NCBI GenBank assembly: GCA_023444055.1
Contig: JAEZRV010000092.1
Coordinates: 1 to 64,000, forward strand
Direction of reading: 5' to 3'
From: Bacillota bacterium
GTDB lineage: Bacteria > Bacillota > Clostridia > Acetivibrionales > DSM-1351
DNA: 64,000 nucleotides
The position numbers and the translations under genes are program-made. Position 1 is the first letter of the stretch; each line of letters opens with the position of its first letter. The notes under the pieces were generated by a model, which saw only the letters and a list, made by a program, of their open reading frames with translations, did no database searches and was not told the origin of the DNA. Shown in pieces: positions 51,429 to 60,440 of the stretch.

Positions 51429-52112
51429 TTACCTCTGGGGCAAAAAGCGGTCTACAAACATTTTATCATCCTTAACATATGCTAATTCCGGTATTAAGTT
51501 AGTTCCGATGCCTTTTCCGTCATCAGGCGGCCTGGTAATTATATCTCCAATTCTCAATTGCGTTGGGTTTAAGCCGAGTGCAGCTACTATTGCATCCTTA
51601 TTTCCATCACTACCTGCATGAACTACTCCTCTAAGCAATCCCATTATTATTATATTTCCAGTGGCTTCGATAACCGCTCCTGGATTCACGTCTCCCAATA
51701 CAACTAAGTTTCCATCAAAGGTAATTAATTGCCCTGATCTAACAGTTCCACGATAAAATTTTGTAACACCTTCATCTATACCTTTAAAATACATATATTT
51801 TTTAATTTGATTATTTCTTTCATTAGTATTCACACTATTCTGCAAAGTAATATTCTCAGTTTTATCTTCGTCAAAAGAGAGAATTTGTGCTCCACTCTTA
51901 TTCTTTAACAACTCTAAAATCGTATTTTTTTCTTCATTATTTAATTTACGTCCTCTATATTTTACCGCTAATTTTGCCCCGCGAAAAAATTTCCCAGCGC
52001 TATCAATTTTTACAAGCAAACTATCTACAATCTCATCAAAGCTTACATCTTGTTTTAAAATGATTGTAAGTCCATTTACTGTTCCCTTAAAAGTTACTGC
52101 ATTTTCATCCAT
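51429..52112 (-). CDS. minC: Septum site-determining protein MinC
   Basis: 227 residues from ATG 52112, the position that matches other genes with the same hairpin leader; an ATG at 52133 is inside that leader. N-terminal FtsZ-inhibiting domain (VTFKGTVNGLTIIL) and C-terminal beta-helix domain that binds MinD (VVLGDVNPGAVIEATGNIII; GLLRGVVHAG; LGLNPTQLRIGDIITRPPD). Head of the minCDE genes, about 180 nt after the mrdA stop and with its own structured leader, so division control may be adjusted post-transcriptionally. Confidence 0.95.
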   Translation of the reverse strand: MDENAVTFKGTVNGLTIILKQDVSFDEIVDSLLVKIDSAGKFFRGAKLAVKYRGRKLNNEEKNTILELLKNKSGAQILSFDEDKTENITLQNSVNTNERNNQIKKYMYFKGIDEGVTKFYRGTVRSGQLITFDGNLVVLGDVNPGAVIEATGNIIIMGLLRGVVHAGSDGNKDAIVAALGLNPTQLRIGDIITRPPDDGKGIGTNLIPELAYVKDDKMFVDRFLPQR

Positions 52113-52178
52113 AATTATATCCATGCCCCACATATAGCAACACCACTAAAATATTGGCATAGAACTTAGTCCCTCCTT
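52110..52178 (-). promoter_or_regulatory. Hairpin leader of minC
   Basis: On the minus strand: GGAGGGACTAAG (from 52176), CTATGCC (to 52156), a ~26-nt loop with TTTTAGTGGTGTT, GGGGCATGG, then ATATAATT and the ATG at 52112. ATGCC pairs with GGCAT. Further upstream a CACAAGT/ACTTGTG inverted repeat lies at 52185-52208. Confidence 0.7.
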
Positions 52179-52315
52179 TTTGTTCACAAGTCACTTTAAC
52201 AACTTGTGCTATTTCCTAAACATGTTCATTTATAAACTTGTCTTATTTCATAGCAATGAGGCTGCCAACTTAAAGTTTCTATTGACGTAACCATTGCTCA
52301 GTAAATGAATCCTCA

Positions 52316-54433
52316 TTATCTTGTTAATTCAACTATATCCTTCTTTATGGTATTATCCTCTGTCTGTGCCTTGTTTAAATCAAAATATTCTTTTAGTACA
52401 TCACATGCAATTGGGGCAGTAAACGCACCTAATACACCTCTTTCAACAACAACTGCAACAGCTATTTCAGGATTATCAGCAGGAGCATAGCATATAAACA
52501 ATGCATTTGAAGAATGATTTGCCTCATTTCCTGTTTCAGCAGTTCCTGTTTTACCAGCAACCTTAATAGGTAGCAAGTCTACAAATGCAGATGATGCAGT
52601 TCCTCCTGGGTCTTCACTATTAGCAACCGCTTTCATTCCTTCTTGTATAATACCCATATTCTGTTTTTTAACTGGTAATATCTCATACTCTGGCTTTGTT
52701 TCTGTAACTATTGAGCCATCATATTTTATTACCCTCTTAATAACATGGGGATTAAAACGCTTGCCACCATTAGCTATCGTTGCAGCGTAATTTGCTAACT
52801 GTATAGGTGTAAAGCTATTATACATCTGACCTATTGCTGATTGAGCCGTGTTAGTTTCTGTCCATGGATCAGGGTCAATTTTCGCTTTAAATTCTCTAGA
52901 AGAAATCGTACCCTTTTCCTCACCCAATAAATCAATTCCGGTTTTTTGCCCTAATCCAAACTTTGTAGCCCACTTTACAATATTATTTATTCCTACTTTA
53001 TTACCTAGCACATAAAAATACGGGTTACTGGACTTTTGGATAGCCTGAATCATATTAACCCATCCTAAACCAGCTCTATATTGCCTGTATTCTATGGACT
53101 TAAGCAATAAATCTCCATACTGTACATAACCTTTATCAAAGTACTTTTCATATGGGTTAATTACCCCTTCCTCCAAACCTGCAATTCCAACAAGAGGCTT
53201 AAATGTTGAACCAGGTGCATAAAGACCTTTGATCGCTCTATTATACTCAGACGTTGTTGTATTTTTAGGATCATAAAGTGCACTTATAGCCTTTTGTGCT
53301 TCTTTATCACTAGGATCGGCCAAAAATATTGAAGGGTCATAGCTTGGGTAACTAGCCAAAGCCAGGACATCGCCTGTTTTAACATCTAGTGCCACAACTG
53401 AACCGGCATATGCATCCTTATGATTTTGAGAGTTTTTCCTTTGTCTGATAATCGGAATATTTTTTTCAAGAGAATCCATTGCTGCTTTTTGAAGCCTCAT
53501 GTCAATTGTCAAAACAACATCGCTTCCAGGCTTTACAGCTTCTTCACTAATAATTTTTGTTTTTCCGCTATCATCAACCTCGATTCTTCTATACCCATTA
53601 GTCCCTCTTAAGTATCCTTCAGCTTTAAGTTCTATTCCTGACTTGCCAATGATATCGTTCATGTTATAGTCTTCATCAGCATGCTCAGCCAAATCTTTTT
53701 CACTAACTGTCCTTACATATCCTAATAAATGAGCAGCATACTCAGCATCAACATACTTTCTGCTAGGGACAGTATCTACCAATGCTCCTGGAAACTCATT
53801 TATTCTTTCTTCGACCTCTGCAACTGTAGCGTTACTTATATTTTCTGCAATAACAGGATTCAATGAATTATAACCCATAATCTCAAATCTCAGAGTCATA
53901 ATTTTGTAGGCTTGCTCATCGGTATACTTTTCATCTATCTTAAAAGCTGTTTCTTTAAAATATTTGAATATATCCTCTGCTGAAGATTCTTGATTGAATG
54001 CTTTAAGTGGATAACCTGTTACATTTCTTAAAACCTTGATTCTATCTTCACTTTTAGCAATAGCTGAACCAAATCCAATCGGATTAAACGTCAAGTACTT
54101 AGAGAAAGAATTTCTGTAAGGATCACCATTTTTCTCTAATATTTTAGCTAGTTTTATTAAAATCCCATTTAACTTGTCTGTTGAAGCTTCTGTACTCATT
54201 AGCATCAGTGAATAGCTAGTTGAATTAGTAGCAATTGGAACTCCATATCTATCAAGGATATTTCCTCTTTCAGCCAAAATAGTTCTTGATTTTAAATTTA
54301 TTGATTGAGATTGATTAAAATAATTTTCACCTTGAATCAGCTGAATATTCGCTAATTGATAAACAATTAATGCAAATATTAATACAATAATTATACCTAA
54401 AATATTATATCTATCTTTAAAAAATTGTTTCAT
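52316..54433 (-). CDS. mrdA: Penicillin-binding protein 2 (elongasome transpeptidase)
   Basis: 705 residues from ATG 54433, chosen because the sequence before it is the conserved hairpin leader; a longer frame from 54484 is open but lies within that leader. One N-terminal membrane helix (YNILGIIIVLIFALIVYQLA), a dimerisation domain, then the transpeptidase domain with the active-site GSTFKP, SSNPYFYVLG and KVAGKTGTAETG motifs. It crosslinks peptidoglycan during lateral growth with MreBCD and RodA. It directly follows mreD; no rodA is present next to it. Confidence 0.95.
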   Translation of the reverse strand: MKQFFKDRYNILGIIIVLIFALIVYQLANIQLIQGENYFNQSQSINLKSRTILAERGNILDRYGVPIATNSTSYSLMLMSTEASTDKLNGILIKLAKILEKNGDPYRNSFSKYLTFNPIGFGSAIAKSEDRIKVLRNVTGYPLKAFNQESSAEDIFKYFKETAFKIDEKYTDEQAYKIMTLRFEIMGYNSLNPVIAENISNATVAEVEERINEFPGALVDTVPSRKYVDAEYAAHLLGYVRTVSEKDLAEHADEDYNMNDIIGKSGIELKAEGYLRGTNGYRRIEVDDSGKTKIISEEAVKPGSDVVLTIDMRLQKAAMDSLEKNIPIIRQRKNSQNHKDAYAGSVVALDVKTGDVLALASYPSYDPSIFLADPSDKEAQKAISALYDPKNTTTSEYNRAIKGLYAPGSTFKPLVGIAGLEEGVINPYEKYFDKGYVQYGDLLLKSIEYRQYRAGLGWVNMIQAIQKSSNPYFYVLGNKVGINNIVKWATKFGLGQKTGIDLLGEEKGTISSREFKAKIDPDPWTETNTAQSAIGQMYNSFTPIQLANYAATIANGGKRFNPHVIKRVIKYDGSIVTETKPEYEILPVKKQNMGIIQEGMKAVANSEDPGGTASSAFVDLLPIKVAGKTGTAETGNEANHSSNALFICYAPADNPEIAVAVVVERGVLGAFTAPIACDVLKEYFDLNKAQTEDNTIKKDIVELTR

Positions 54434-54491
54434 TTTAATGCCCATGCCCATAATAAAATCGTTATAATATTGGCATGGTCTCAATCCCCCT
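54431..54491 (-). promoter_or_regulatory. Hairpin leader of mrdA
   Basis: On the minus strand GGGGGATTGAGA is followed by CCATGCC (54478-54472), a ~22-nt loop with AATATTATAACG, GGGCATGG (54449-54442), then GCATTAAA and ATG 54433. The 7-bp stem is a perfect pair and differs in sequence from the other copies. Confidence 0.7.
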
Positions 54492-54553
54492 CTTTTTACT
54501 CAACGTTTAGTTACTAACTTTACCAGCTTAATAATCATCAAAATTATATCTGT

Positions 54554-55066
54554 CTAGTATCTGTTTTTACCTTCGTAATAAAACCACTTTTTGTTAATCT
54601 GAACAATCATTATAAACAGAACTATACCTAAAACACTATTAAGCAACGCTTCAGGTAAAATGATTGTTTTAAATGCCATTAAAAAATCTACATTTTGCCC
54701 ATATAAATAAGAGCTAGAAATCAAAGCTATTTCATATAAAATAGTTGAAACAAAAGTACATATAACCATAACTAAAATATTCTCTTTGAAAAACCTTTTA
54801 TTTATGTTTCCTAATGAATACCCTAAGAACATTCCAAGCAATGCTTGAAAACCAAAAGTCATCCCTATCACTGCATCAAGGCATAACCCAACTGAAAACC
54901 CTACTGCTGCACCATGAATTCTTCCCTCTAAAAGTGAAATACTCACAATTAAGATTATTACTATATTTGGAACAACCCCAAATATGCTTACGAAATTTAA
55001 AAATGTAACCTGAGCAATTACAAATGTGACTATGAGTATAATATAGAATACTATTTTATTTCTCAT
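54554..55066 (-). CDS. mreD: Rod shape-determining protein MreD
   Basis: 170 residues, about five membrane helices (VFYIILIVTFVIAQVTFLNF; IVIILIVSISLLEGRIHGAA). The GAAVGFSVGLCLDAVIGMTFG segment is the family hallmark. Starts four nt inside the mreC stop (ATGA overlap), so translation is coupled. Membrane component of the elongasome. Confidence 0.93.
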   Translation of the reverse strand: MRNKIVFYIILIVTFVIAQVTFLNFVSIFGVVPNIVIILIVSISLLEGRIHGAAVGFSVGLCLDAVIGMTFGFQALLGMFLGYSLGNINKRFFKENILVMVICTFVSTILYEIALISSSYLYGQNVDFLMAFKTIILPEALLNSVLGIVLFIMIVQINKKWFYYEGKNRY

Positions 55067-55938
55067 TTATCAGTAATCTCCATTTCTGAAGACATATCTT
55101 CGGCGCTATTATCTGATGATTCATTTTTTAGTATAACTACTTGGCTTAACCTTTTTAAGTCAACAGCGGGCTCTACAATTGCATATTTGTTGAGATCACT
55201 TTCCCCTTGTCTTACTTCTTTTACTGTTCCAATAATTATTCCCTTTGGATAAATTCCACCCATACCTGAAGTCTCAATTACGTCTCCTTGGGACAAATCT
55301 AAGTCAGCAGGAATATACTCAATCTTGCATAGTCCATCCTTTGAATATTTAGTATCACCTTTGACAACAACTAAATCTCCTGTTTTTGCTACTATCGCAC
55401 TAGCTGCACTTCCATCCTCTATTATACTTATTATTTTTGAAGAAAATGGTTGGGTGGCGGAAACTTTGCCAACAAGCCCTTTACTTGTGATAACAGGCAT
55501 ATTATGACTGATCCCACCTGTGTATCCTTTGTCTGTCAAAAAGGTATTAAAAAAGTTACCAGAGTCTTTAGCAATAATATTAGCACCAACAAATTCAAAT
55601 TCATCTAAATTACTTCTCATCTTCAGGACATTCCTTAAATCTTCATTTTCTTTTTTTAATCTTAAGTACTCTGTCCTCTCATTATTGAATTTGTCTATGG
55701 TTTCATTTAGTTTCTTGTTTTCAGCTCTCAGTTTTTCAACATCATTAAATAAGCCGACACCTTCCTCAATCTGTCGATCGGCATATGAAAAAACTTTGCT
55801 AACGGAAGTAAATGGTACTGAAATGATATCTCCAAACAAATTTATACTACTATGTGGATTCACCGACAGCCCAATACACACAATTAGAACTAATGTAATT
55901 ATAATTATTATTAATGACTTACTTGTAAATAACCTCAA
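55063..55938 (-). CDS. mreC: Rod shape-determining protein MreC
   Basis: About 291 residues from TTG 55938, which has GAGAGGAG upstream; an ATG at 55965 without SD is the alternative. One N-terminal membrane helix (SLIIIIITLVLIVCIGLSV), a coiled coil (about 70-110; EEGVGLFNDVEKLRAENKKL) and the two beta-barrels of periplasmic-facing MreC (VGANIIAKDSGNFFNTFLTD; GDVIETSGMGGIYPKGIIIG). Links MreB filaments to PBP2. In the mreBCD operon. Confidence 0.94.
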   Translation of the reverse strand: MRLFTSKSLIIIIITLVLIVCIGLSVNPHSSINLFGDIISVPFTSVSKVFSYADRQIEEGVGLFNDVEKLRAENKKLNETIDKFNNERTEYLRLKKENEDLRNVLKMRSNLDEFEFVGANIIAKDSGNFFNTFLTDKGYTGGISHNMPVITSKGLVGKVSATQPFSSKIISIIEDGSAASAIVAKTGDLVVVKGDTKYSKDGLCKIEYIPADLDLSQGDVIETSGMGGIYPKGIIIGTVKEVRQGESDLNKYAIVEPAVDLKRLSQVVILKNESSDNSAEDMSSEMEITDK

Positions 55939-56019
55939 GGAATTACTTCTCCTCTCTAAACACATTTATAAACTTTTAAAACCCCTTTATTTGTTTTTAT
56001 ATTTCTTTCAACCTTACAC

Positions 56020-57042
56020 TTATTTTAGTCTTGAAGGTGAAATTAAAACCTTCCTCAAAGTTTCAATTTCTTCAAGTACCTTAGCTGTACCAAGCGCAAC
56101 ACAATCCAATGGATTTTCTGCAATTGAAACAGGCATTCCGGTCTCTTGCATAATCAATTTATCAAGACCATCAAGTAAAGCTCCCCCACCAGTTAACATA
56201 ATACCTTTATCCATAATATCAGAGGCAAGCTCAGGTGGAGTTTTTTCTAGAGTAACCTTGATTGAATCTATAATTGAATTAACGGGCTCCTTTAAAGCCT
56301 CATTTATTTCAGATGAAGTTATCTCAATATTTTTAGGCAAACCTGTTATTAAATCTCTTCCCCTTATTTCCATCTTTTCTTCTTTAGTTTTAGGAAAAGC
56401 ACCGCCTATTTTGATTTTAATCTGTTCAGCAGAACGTTCTCCAATCATTAAACTGTATTCCTTCTTAATATAGTGTGTAATAGCATCATCTAATTCATCA
56501 CCCGCAACTCTTAGAGATTGACTTGTAACAATTCCTCCCAAAGATATAACTGCAACCTCGCTAGTTCCACCACCAATATCTACAACCATACTTCCTGAAG
56601 GCTCTTCAACAGGCAAGTTAGCACCTATTGCAGCTGCCATTGGCTCTTCAATTAAGTATGCTTCTTTAGCTCCAGCCTGAAGTGTAGCATCCTCAACTGC
56701 TCTCTTTTCAACCTCTGTAACACCAGATGGTACACAAATAACTACTCTTGGCTTACTGAACACACCATTTGATACGGCTTTCTTAATAAAATACTTTATC
56801 ATACTCTGTGTTACATCAAAATCAGCTATAACACCATCTTTCATTGGTCTAATAGCTACAATATTTCCTGGTGTACGACCAATCATCTCTTTTGCTGCTT
56901 CTCCCACTGCCAAAACATCGCTAGTTTTAGCATTAACTGCAACAACAGATGGTTCTCTAACCACTATTCCTCTACCTTTAACATGAACTATTGTATTAGC
57001 AGTTCCTAAATCTATCCCTATATCTTTTGCTAAAAAACTCAT
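56020..57042 (-). CDS. mreB: Rod shape-determining actin homolog MreB
   Basis: 340 residues, actin fold. Phosphate 1 IGIDLGTANTIVHVKG, connect 1, phosphate 2 VVDIGGGTSEVAVISLG and the adenosine motif MLTGGGALLDGLDKL are present. Filaments below the membrane direct sidewall synthesis with MreC, MreD and PBP2. AGGAGG before the ATG. Head of mreBCD-mrdA, 30 nt after radC. Confidence 0.97.
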   Translation of the reverse strand: MSFLAKDIGIDLGTANTIVHVKGRGIVVREPSVVAVNAKTSDVLAVGEAAKEMIGRTPGNIVAIRPMKDGVIADFDVTQSMIKYFIKKAVSNGVFSKPRVVICVPSGVTEVEKRAVEDATLQAGAKEAYLIEEPMAAAIGANLPVEEPSGSMVVDIGGGTSEVAVISLGGIVTSQSLRVAGDELDDAITHYIKKEYSLMIGERSAEQIKIKIGGAFPKTKEEKMEIRGRDLITGLPKNIEITSSEINEALKEPVNSIIDSIKVTLEKTPPELASDIMDKGIMLTGGGALLDGLDKLIMQETGMPVSIAENPLDCVALGTAKVLEEIETLRKVLISPSRLK

Positions 57043-57072
57043 TATAATTTCCTCCTGTTAAATAACTAAATG

Positions 57073-57762
57073 TTACATAATTCCTTTATCTTTAAAGCTA
57101 ATGTATTTTTTATCACCTATTATTATGTGATCTAGTACTCTTATTCCCAAAATATCCCCAGCTTCTTCAAGTCTTTGCGTCGTTTTAATATCCTCTGTAC
57201 TGGGATTTGGATCACCGCTGGGGTGATTATGTACAAAAACAATACTATTACAGCCACATTTTATGGCTTCACTAAATACTTCTCTAGGATGAACTATTGA
57301 AGAATTTAAGCTTCCTACAGAAACATCCACAATTTTAATGACTTGATTTTTCGTATCAAGTAAAAGTGCCTTAAATATCTCTTTCTTTAAGTAACGCATT
57401 TCTTCCATCATAAGGGTGCTAACATCACTAGCACTCTTTATTACATGATGCACCATTCCGTCACTTGATGCAATTCTTTTCGATAATTCAAGTACAGCTT
57501 TTATTTGAATAGCTTTCACTTTACCTATTCCTTTTACCTGCATTAACTGCTCAATAGATAAATCATTTAACGATGATAATCTTCCATCATGGGATAATTT
57601 TAGAACATGCTGTGCTAGTTCGACTGCTGTATATGATTTTGTACCTGTCTTTATAATTACAGCAAGCAGTTCTGCATTTGATAAATGCTCCGAGCCTATC
57701 ACTTCGAGTTTTTCATATGGTCTTTCACATAAAGGAAGTTCTTTAATTTTCAATCTGTTCAT
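57073..57762 (-). CDS. radC: RadC family JAB-domain protein
   Basis: 229 residues. N-terminal helix-hairpin-helix-like part (MQVKGIGKVKAIQIKAVLEL) and the JAMM/JAB metal site FVHNHPSGDPNPSTED (H.H and S..D). Once called a DNA repair protein; its biochemical role is unsettled. Here in its usual clostridial position between maf and mreB. Confidence 0.94.
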   Translation of the reverse strand: MNRLKIKELPLCERPYEKLEVIGSEHLSNAELLAVIIKTGTKSYTAVELAQHVLKLSHDGRLSSLNDLSIEQLMQVKGIGKVKAIQIKAVLELSKRIASSDGMVHHVIKSASDVSTLMMEEMRYLKKEIFKALLLDTKNQVIKIVDVSVGSLNSSIVHPREVFSEAIKCGCNSIVFVHNHPSGDPNPSTEDIKTTQRLEEAGDILGIRVLDHIIIGDKKYISFKDKGIM

Positions 57763-57859
57763 CTTTTTCCCCTATTTAATAATGCTACACTTTATAATAC
57801 TACATTTTTATTCACAACCCAACATCTGTTAATAACCCAACGTTGCAATGTTAAAGGTA

Positions 57860-58492
57860 TCACTCTATATTCTTAAGATTAATTTTATATCCTAATTTAT
57901 CTAACATACATGATAATTTAAAGATTGGCAACCCCATAACATTAAAATAACATCCATCAATTTTTTCAACAAGTAATGAGCCATATCCTTGTATCCCGTA
58001 TGAACCGGCTTTATCAAAAGGCTCATTTGTTGAAATATATTCATTTATAAATTCATCTGATATGTCAGCTATTTTTACCCTAGTCATTTCATAATCACAA
58101 ATGCATTTCTTATCGCTAGTGCTAAATAAGCAAAGGCCAGTCAGAACTTGATGCCACTCACCTTTAAGGCTGCTCAGCATGTAAAAAGCATCAATCTCAT
58201 TTTTAGGTTTGCCAAGCATTTTATTATCTTTGACAACTATGGTATCAGCACCAATAACAATGCAATCATCCTTAATTTGAGATGCTACATCATTACACTT
58301 CTGGCTGGCCAAAGACATGGCAACCTGAAATGGTTCTAATGTATTGTCTATAACTTCATCTACGGATGATGGTACCACTTCGAAATTCAACCCAATTTGT
58401 TTTAATAACTGCTGTCTTCTAGGAGACGCTGACGCTAAAATAATATTTTCCACATTCTCACCATTATTTATATTGATTTTTTTATTAACCAT
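57860..58492 (-). CDS. maf: Maf-like nucleotide pyrophosphatase
   Basis: 210 residues from ATG 58492 (TAAAGG upstream). The conserved protein begins later, at a GTG (58453) giving VENIILASASPRR, so the true start may be there; length would then be 197, the family norm. Motifs SASPRRQQLLKQIG, the substrate loop KNKMLGKPKN-like segment (DNKMLGKPKNEIDA) and QGYGSLLVEKIDGCYFNVMG are present. Maf proteins hydrolyse modified or canonical NTPs and affect septum formation. First gene of the maf-radC-mre block; divergent from mecA. Confidence 0.92.
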   Translation of the reverse strand: MVNKKININNGENVENIILASASPRRQQLLKQIGLNFEVVPSSVDEVIDNTLEPFQVAMSLASQKCNDVASQIKDDCIVIGADTIVVKDNKMLGKPKNEIDAFYMLSSLKGEWHQVLTGLCLFSTSDKKCICDYEMTRVKIADISDEFINEYISTNEPFDKAGSYGIQGYGSLLVEKIDGCYFNVMGLPIFKLSCMLDKLGYKINLKNIE

Positions 58493-58755
58493 ACCAAATA
58501 CAACCTTTACCATTATATATTTTTGTAGCTAATATTTCAAACATAAACTAAATTGTTTCATACTTTTATTATATTATTTGCCAATTCGTAAACTATTAGT
58601 TATGATAAATATGGATTTATTTGTATAGATTACATGTTTTGTAATGAATAATTAATAGAAATATTGCTTCTCATTTTGCTTTTTTGGAAGTATAATATAA
58701 TAAATTAACAAAATTATAATAGTTATAAAAATAATTCATGTGAGTTGGTGATTAT

Positions 58756-59376
58756 ATGAGAATAGAAAAAGTTAATGAAAACGTATTGCGAGTTACTATT
58801 ACTCTCAGTGATCTCGAAGAAAGAAATATTGATTTAGGCTCTTTGAATTATAATTCGCCTGCAGCTCAAGAATTATTTTGGGATATGATGGAGAGAGCTG
58901 AAGAAGAATATGGTTTCGCATCACATGATTCTCAACTCATTTTTGAGGCTTCACCTGAAAATGAGGACGGTTTTGTAGTAACCATCACAAAGGTAGATTC
59001 TGACGGTGAGTTTGAGTCAATACAGAAGTATATAAAAAGTAAATATAAAAATTCCGAGTTGAGGCAAAAGAAAAAGAAAAGTAAAGTTTGTTCTGCTTTA
59101 AAGATATATTGCTTTGAATCTATAGAAGATTTATGTAAGCTATCAAAGCGTATTTGCTCGTATTATAAAGGAGAAAGCTCATTAATAAAATGCAAAGACA
59201 GCTATTATCTTTTATTAACTGGAAGTTCTGCATCGTCTTCACAATCGTTAGATATTTTTATGTGTGAATATTCTACTCAGATTACAAATGTTAGTTTCTT
59301 TGAAGGATATTTAAATGAATATGGTGAAAAAATCATTGAAGATAATGCATTACAAACTTTGAATACTTATTTTTAA
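58756..59376 (+). CDS. mecA: Adaptor protein MecA
   Basis: 206 residues. N-terminal domain MRIEKVNENVLRVTITLSDL and LFWDMMERAEEEYGF, an acidic then lysine-rich linker (RQKKKKSKV) and a C-terminal ClpC-binding domain (CFESIEDLCKLSKRI; YYLLLTGSS). It delivers substrates to ClpC/ClpP. A TATAAT-like box near 58691 may be its -10 region. Plus strand, convergent with the PRC-barrel gene. Confidence 0.92.
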   Translation: MRIEKVNENVLRVTITLSDLEERNIDLGSLNYNSPAAQELFWDMMERAEEEYGFASHDSQLIFEASPENEDGFVVTITKVDSDGEFESIQKYIKSKYKNSELRQKKKKSKVCSALKIYCFESIEDLCKLSKRICSYYKGESSLIKCKDSYYLLLTGSSASSSQSLDIFMCEYSTQITNVSFFEGYLNEYGEKIIEDNALQTLNTYF

Positions 59377-59437
59377 TCTTAAATACATTGTAGCAAAAAC
59401 TTAAACCAAACTACTATTTATTATATTAATAAAAACG

Positions 59438-59532
59438 GGCTGTTTCAAAACTTCTTTTAACGACATTATGTAGTATAGGTTAGAAAAACCTATAGAAAAT
59501 ATATAGTTGTTAAGATACATTTTGCGACAGCC
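59438..59532. mobile_element. 95-bp MITE-like inverted-repeat element between convergent genes
   Basis: Ends GGCTGTTTCAAAA (59438-59450) and, as complement of the right end, GGCTGTCGCAAAA (59520-59532) match at 11 of 13 bases. Inside is an ATAGGTT/AACCTAT hairpin (59475-59493). There is no coding capacity. It may also act as transcription stop for mecA and the PRC-barrel gene. Confidence 0.5.
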
Positions 59533-59540
59533 TCTATCTA

Positions 59541-60323
59541 TTATCTATTATTCATTACCAATTCAATAATCTTGTCATATGCCTTAGCTATTTCAAAAAC
59601 TTCATCGTCAATTACAGTGTTTTCTTCTATTAAAACACTTCCATCCTCATCATATATAGTTTTTGTAGTAGTTTTCCCATTTAAGTACTCTTTATGTTTT
59701 GTTTCCATCATTTCAGAAACATCTTCAGTAGTAGCTTCATTTGACTCAGAATTTATATCATTTTCATTAGTTTCTAAAACCTTTTTACCTATATCAGAAT
59801 TTTCGTTTTCCTTATCTAAAAGAGCTGCATCGTCTAAAAGTGTTGACTCAACATTATCTTTAACAACCACTAAATTCTTGCCGAATGTAATAATACTATC
59901 ACGGGGAATAATTCTTATATTCTTTTGTGTTATATCAGCTATAAATTCAAGCCCAATAATTGAGCAATTATCATCTTCGTTTACATATATATCCCCAATT
60001 TCACCAATTAAGCGACCTTTTTTAGTCAATACTTTTGTGCCCTTAACTTGAATATTCTTTTGAATAAGATCAATAGCAGCAGGTATTCTACTTATGTCGC
60101 TTATAGCATCCTCATTTTCAATTGTTAATGCGTACTCACCAATGCCAAGAACATATTCTGTAGGAATTACTTTTGCACTAAGTATTTGAATCCCACTATC
60201 AACAACTACATAATCTACTGCTCCTTTATCCGCATTAATTATAACTGCTTTTACTTTACCGACCTCAATCCCATCTGATATTGTAATTATAGGTAAACCA
60301 ATTATTTCTTTCGACTTTTTCAT
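59541..60323 (-). CDS. PRC-barrel domain protein
   Basis: 260 residues. Two PRC-barrel units: residues 1-75 (IIGLPIITISDGIEVGKVK; VDYVVVDSG) and about 85-165 (GTKVLTKKGRLIGEIGDIYV; IIGLEFIADITQKNIRIIP). A low-complexity acidic region and a C-terminal helix (DEVFEIAKAYDKIIELVMNN) follow. Such proteins in sporeformers include YlmC/YmxH-like factors; the exact role is unknown. AGGAGG before the ATG. Likely cotranscribed with the TPR protein upstream. Confidence 0.85.
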   Translation of the reverse strand: MKKSKEIIGLPIITISDGIEVGKVKAVIINADKGAVDYVVVDSGIQILSAKVIPTEYVLGIGEYALTIENEDAISDISRIPAAIDLIQKNIQVKGTKVLTKKGRLIGEIGDIYVNEDDNCSIIGLEFIADITQKNIRIIPRDSIITFGKNLVVVKDNVESTLLDDAALLDKENENSDIGKKVLETNENDINSESNEATTEDVSEMMETKHKEYLNGKTTTKTIYDEDGSVLIEENTVIDDEVFEIAKAYDKIIELVMNNR

Positions 60324-60374
60324 TAAAAAAGACCTCCTCAGAATTCCAAAAAAATCCTATTCATATTTATTTTA

Positions 60375-60440
60375 GCGAGCTTCGCTCAATCGCCACATAT
60401 GTAACGATTTAAAATCGTGGTTTTACATTTTAAATGCAAA
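60375..60440 (-). repeat. Dispersed ~65-bp repeat, copy B (after the TPR protein stop)
   Basis: GCGAGCTTCGCTCAATCGCC at the left, ACATTTTAAATGCAA at the right, directly abutting the stop at 60441. Contains CGATTT/AAATCG pairing and ends, on the minus strand, in GAGCGAAGCTC. Homologous to copy A at 33814-33876, also abutting a stop codon. Confidence 0.75.

Noticed and set aside
54434..54484. Longer mrdA start giving MRPCQYYNDF before the usual N-terminus
   Set aside because: The extra codons lie in the conserved hairpin leader; the equivalent leader of minC contains an in-frame stop, so the segment is not coding.
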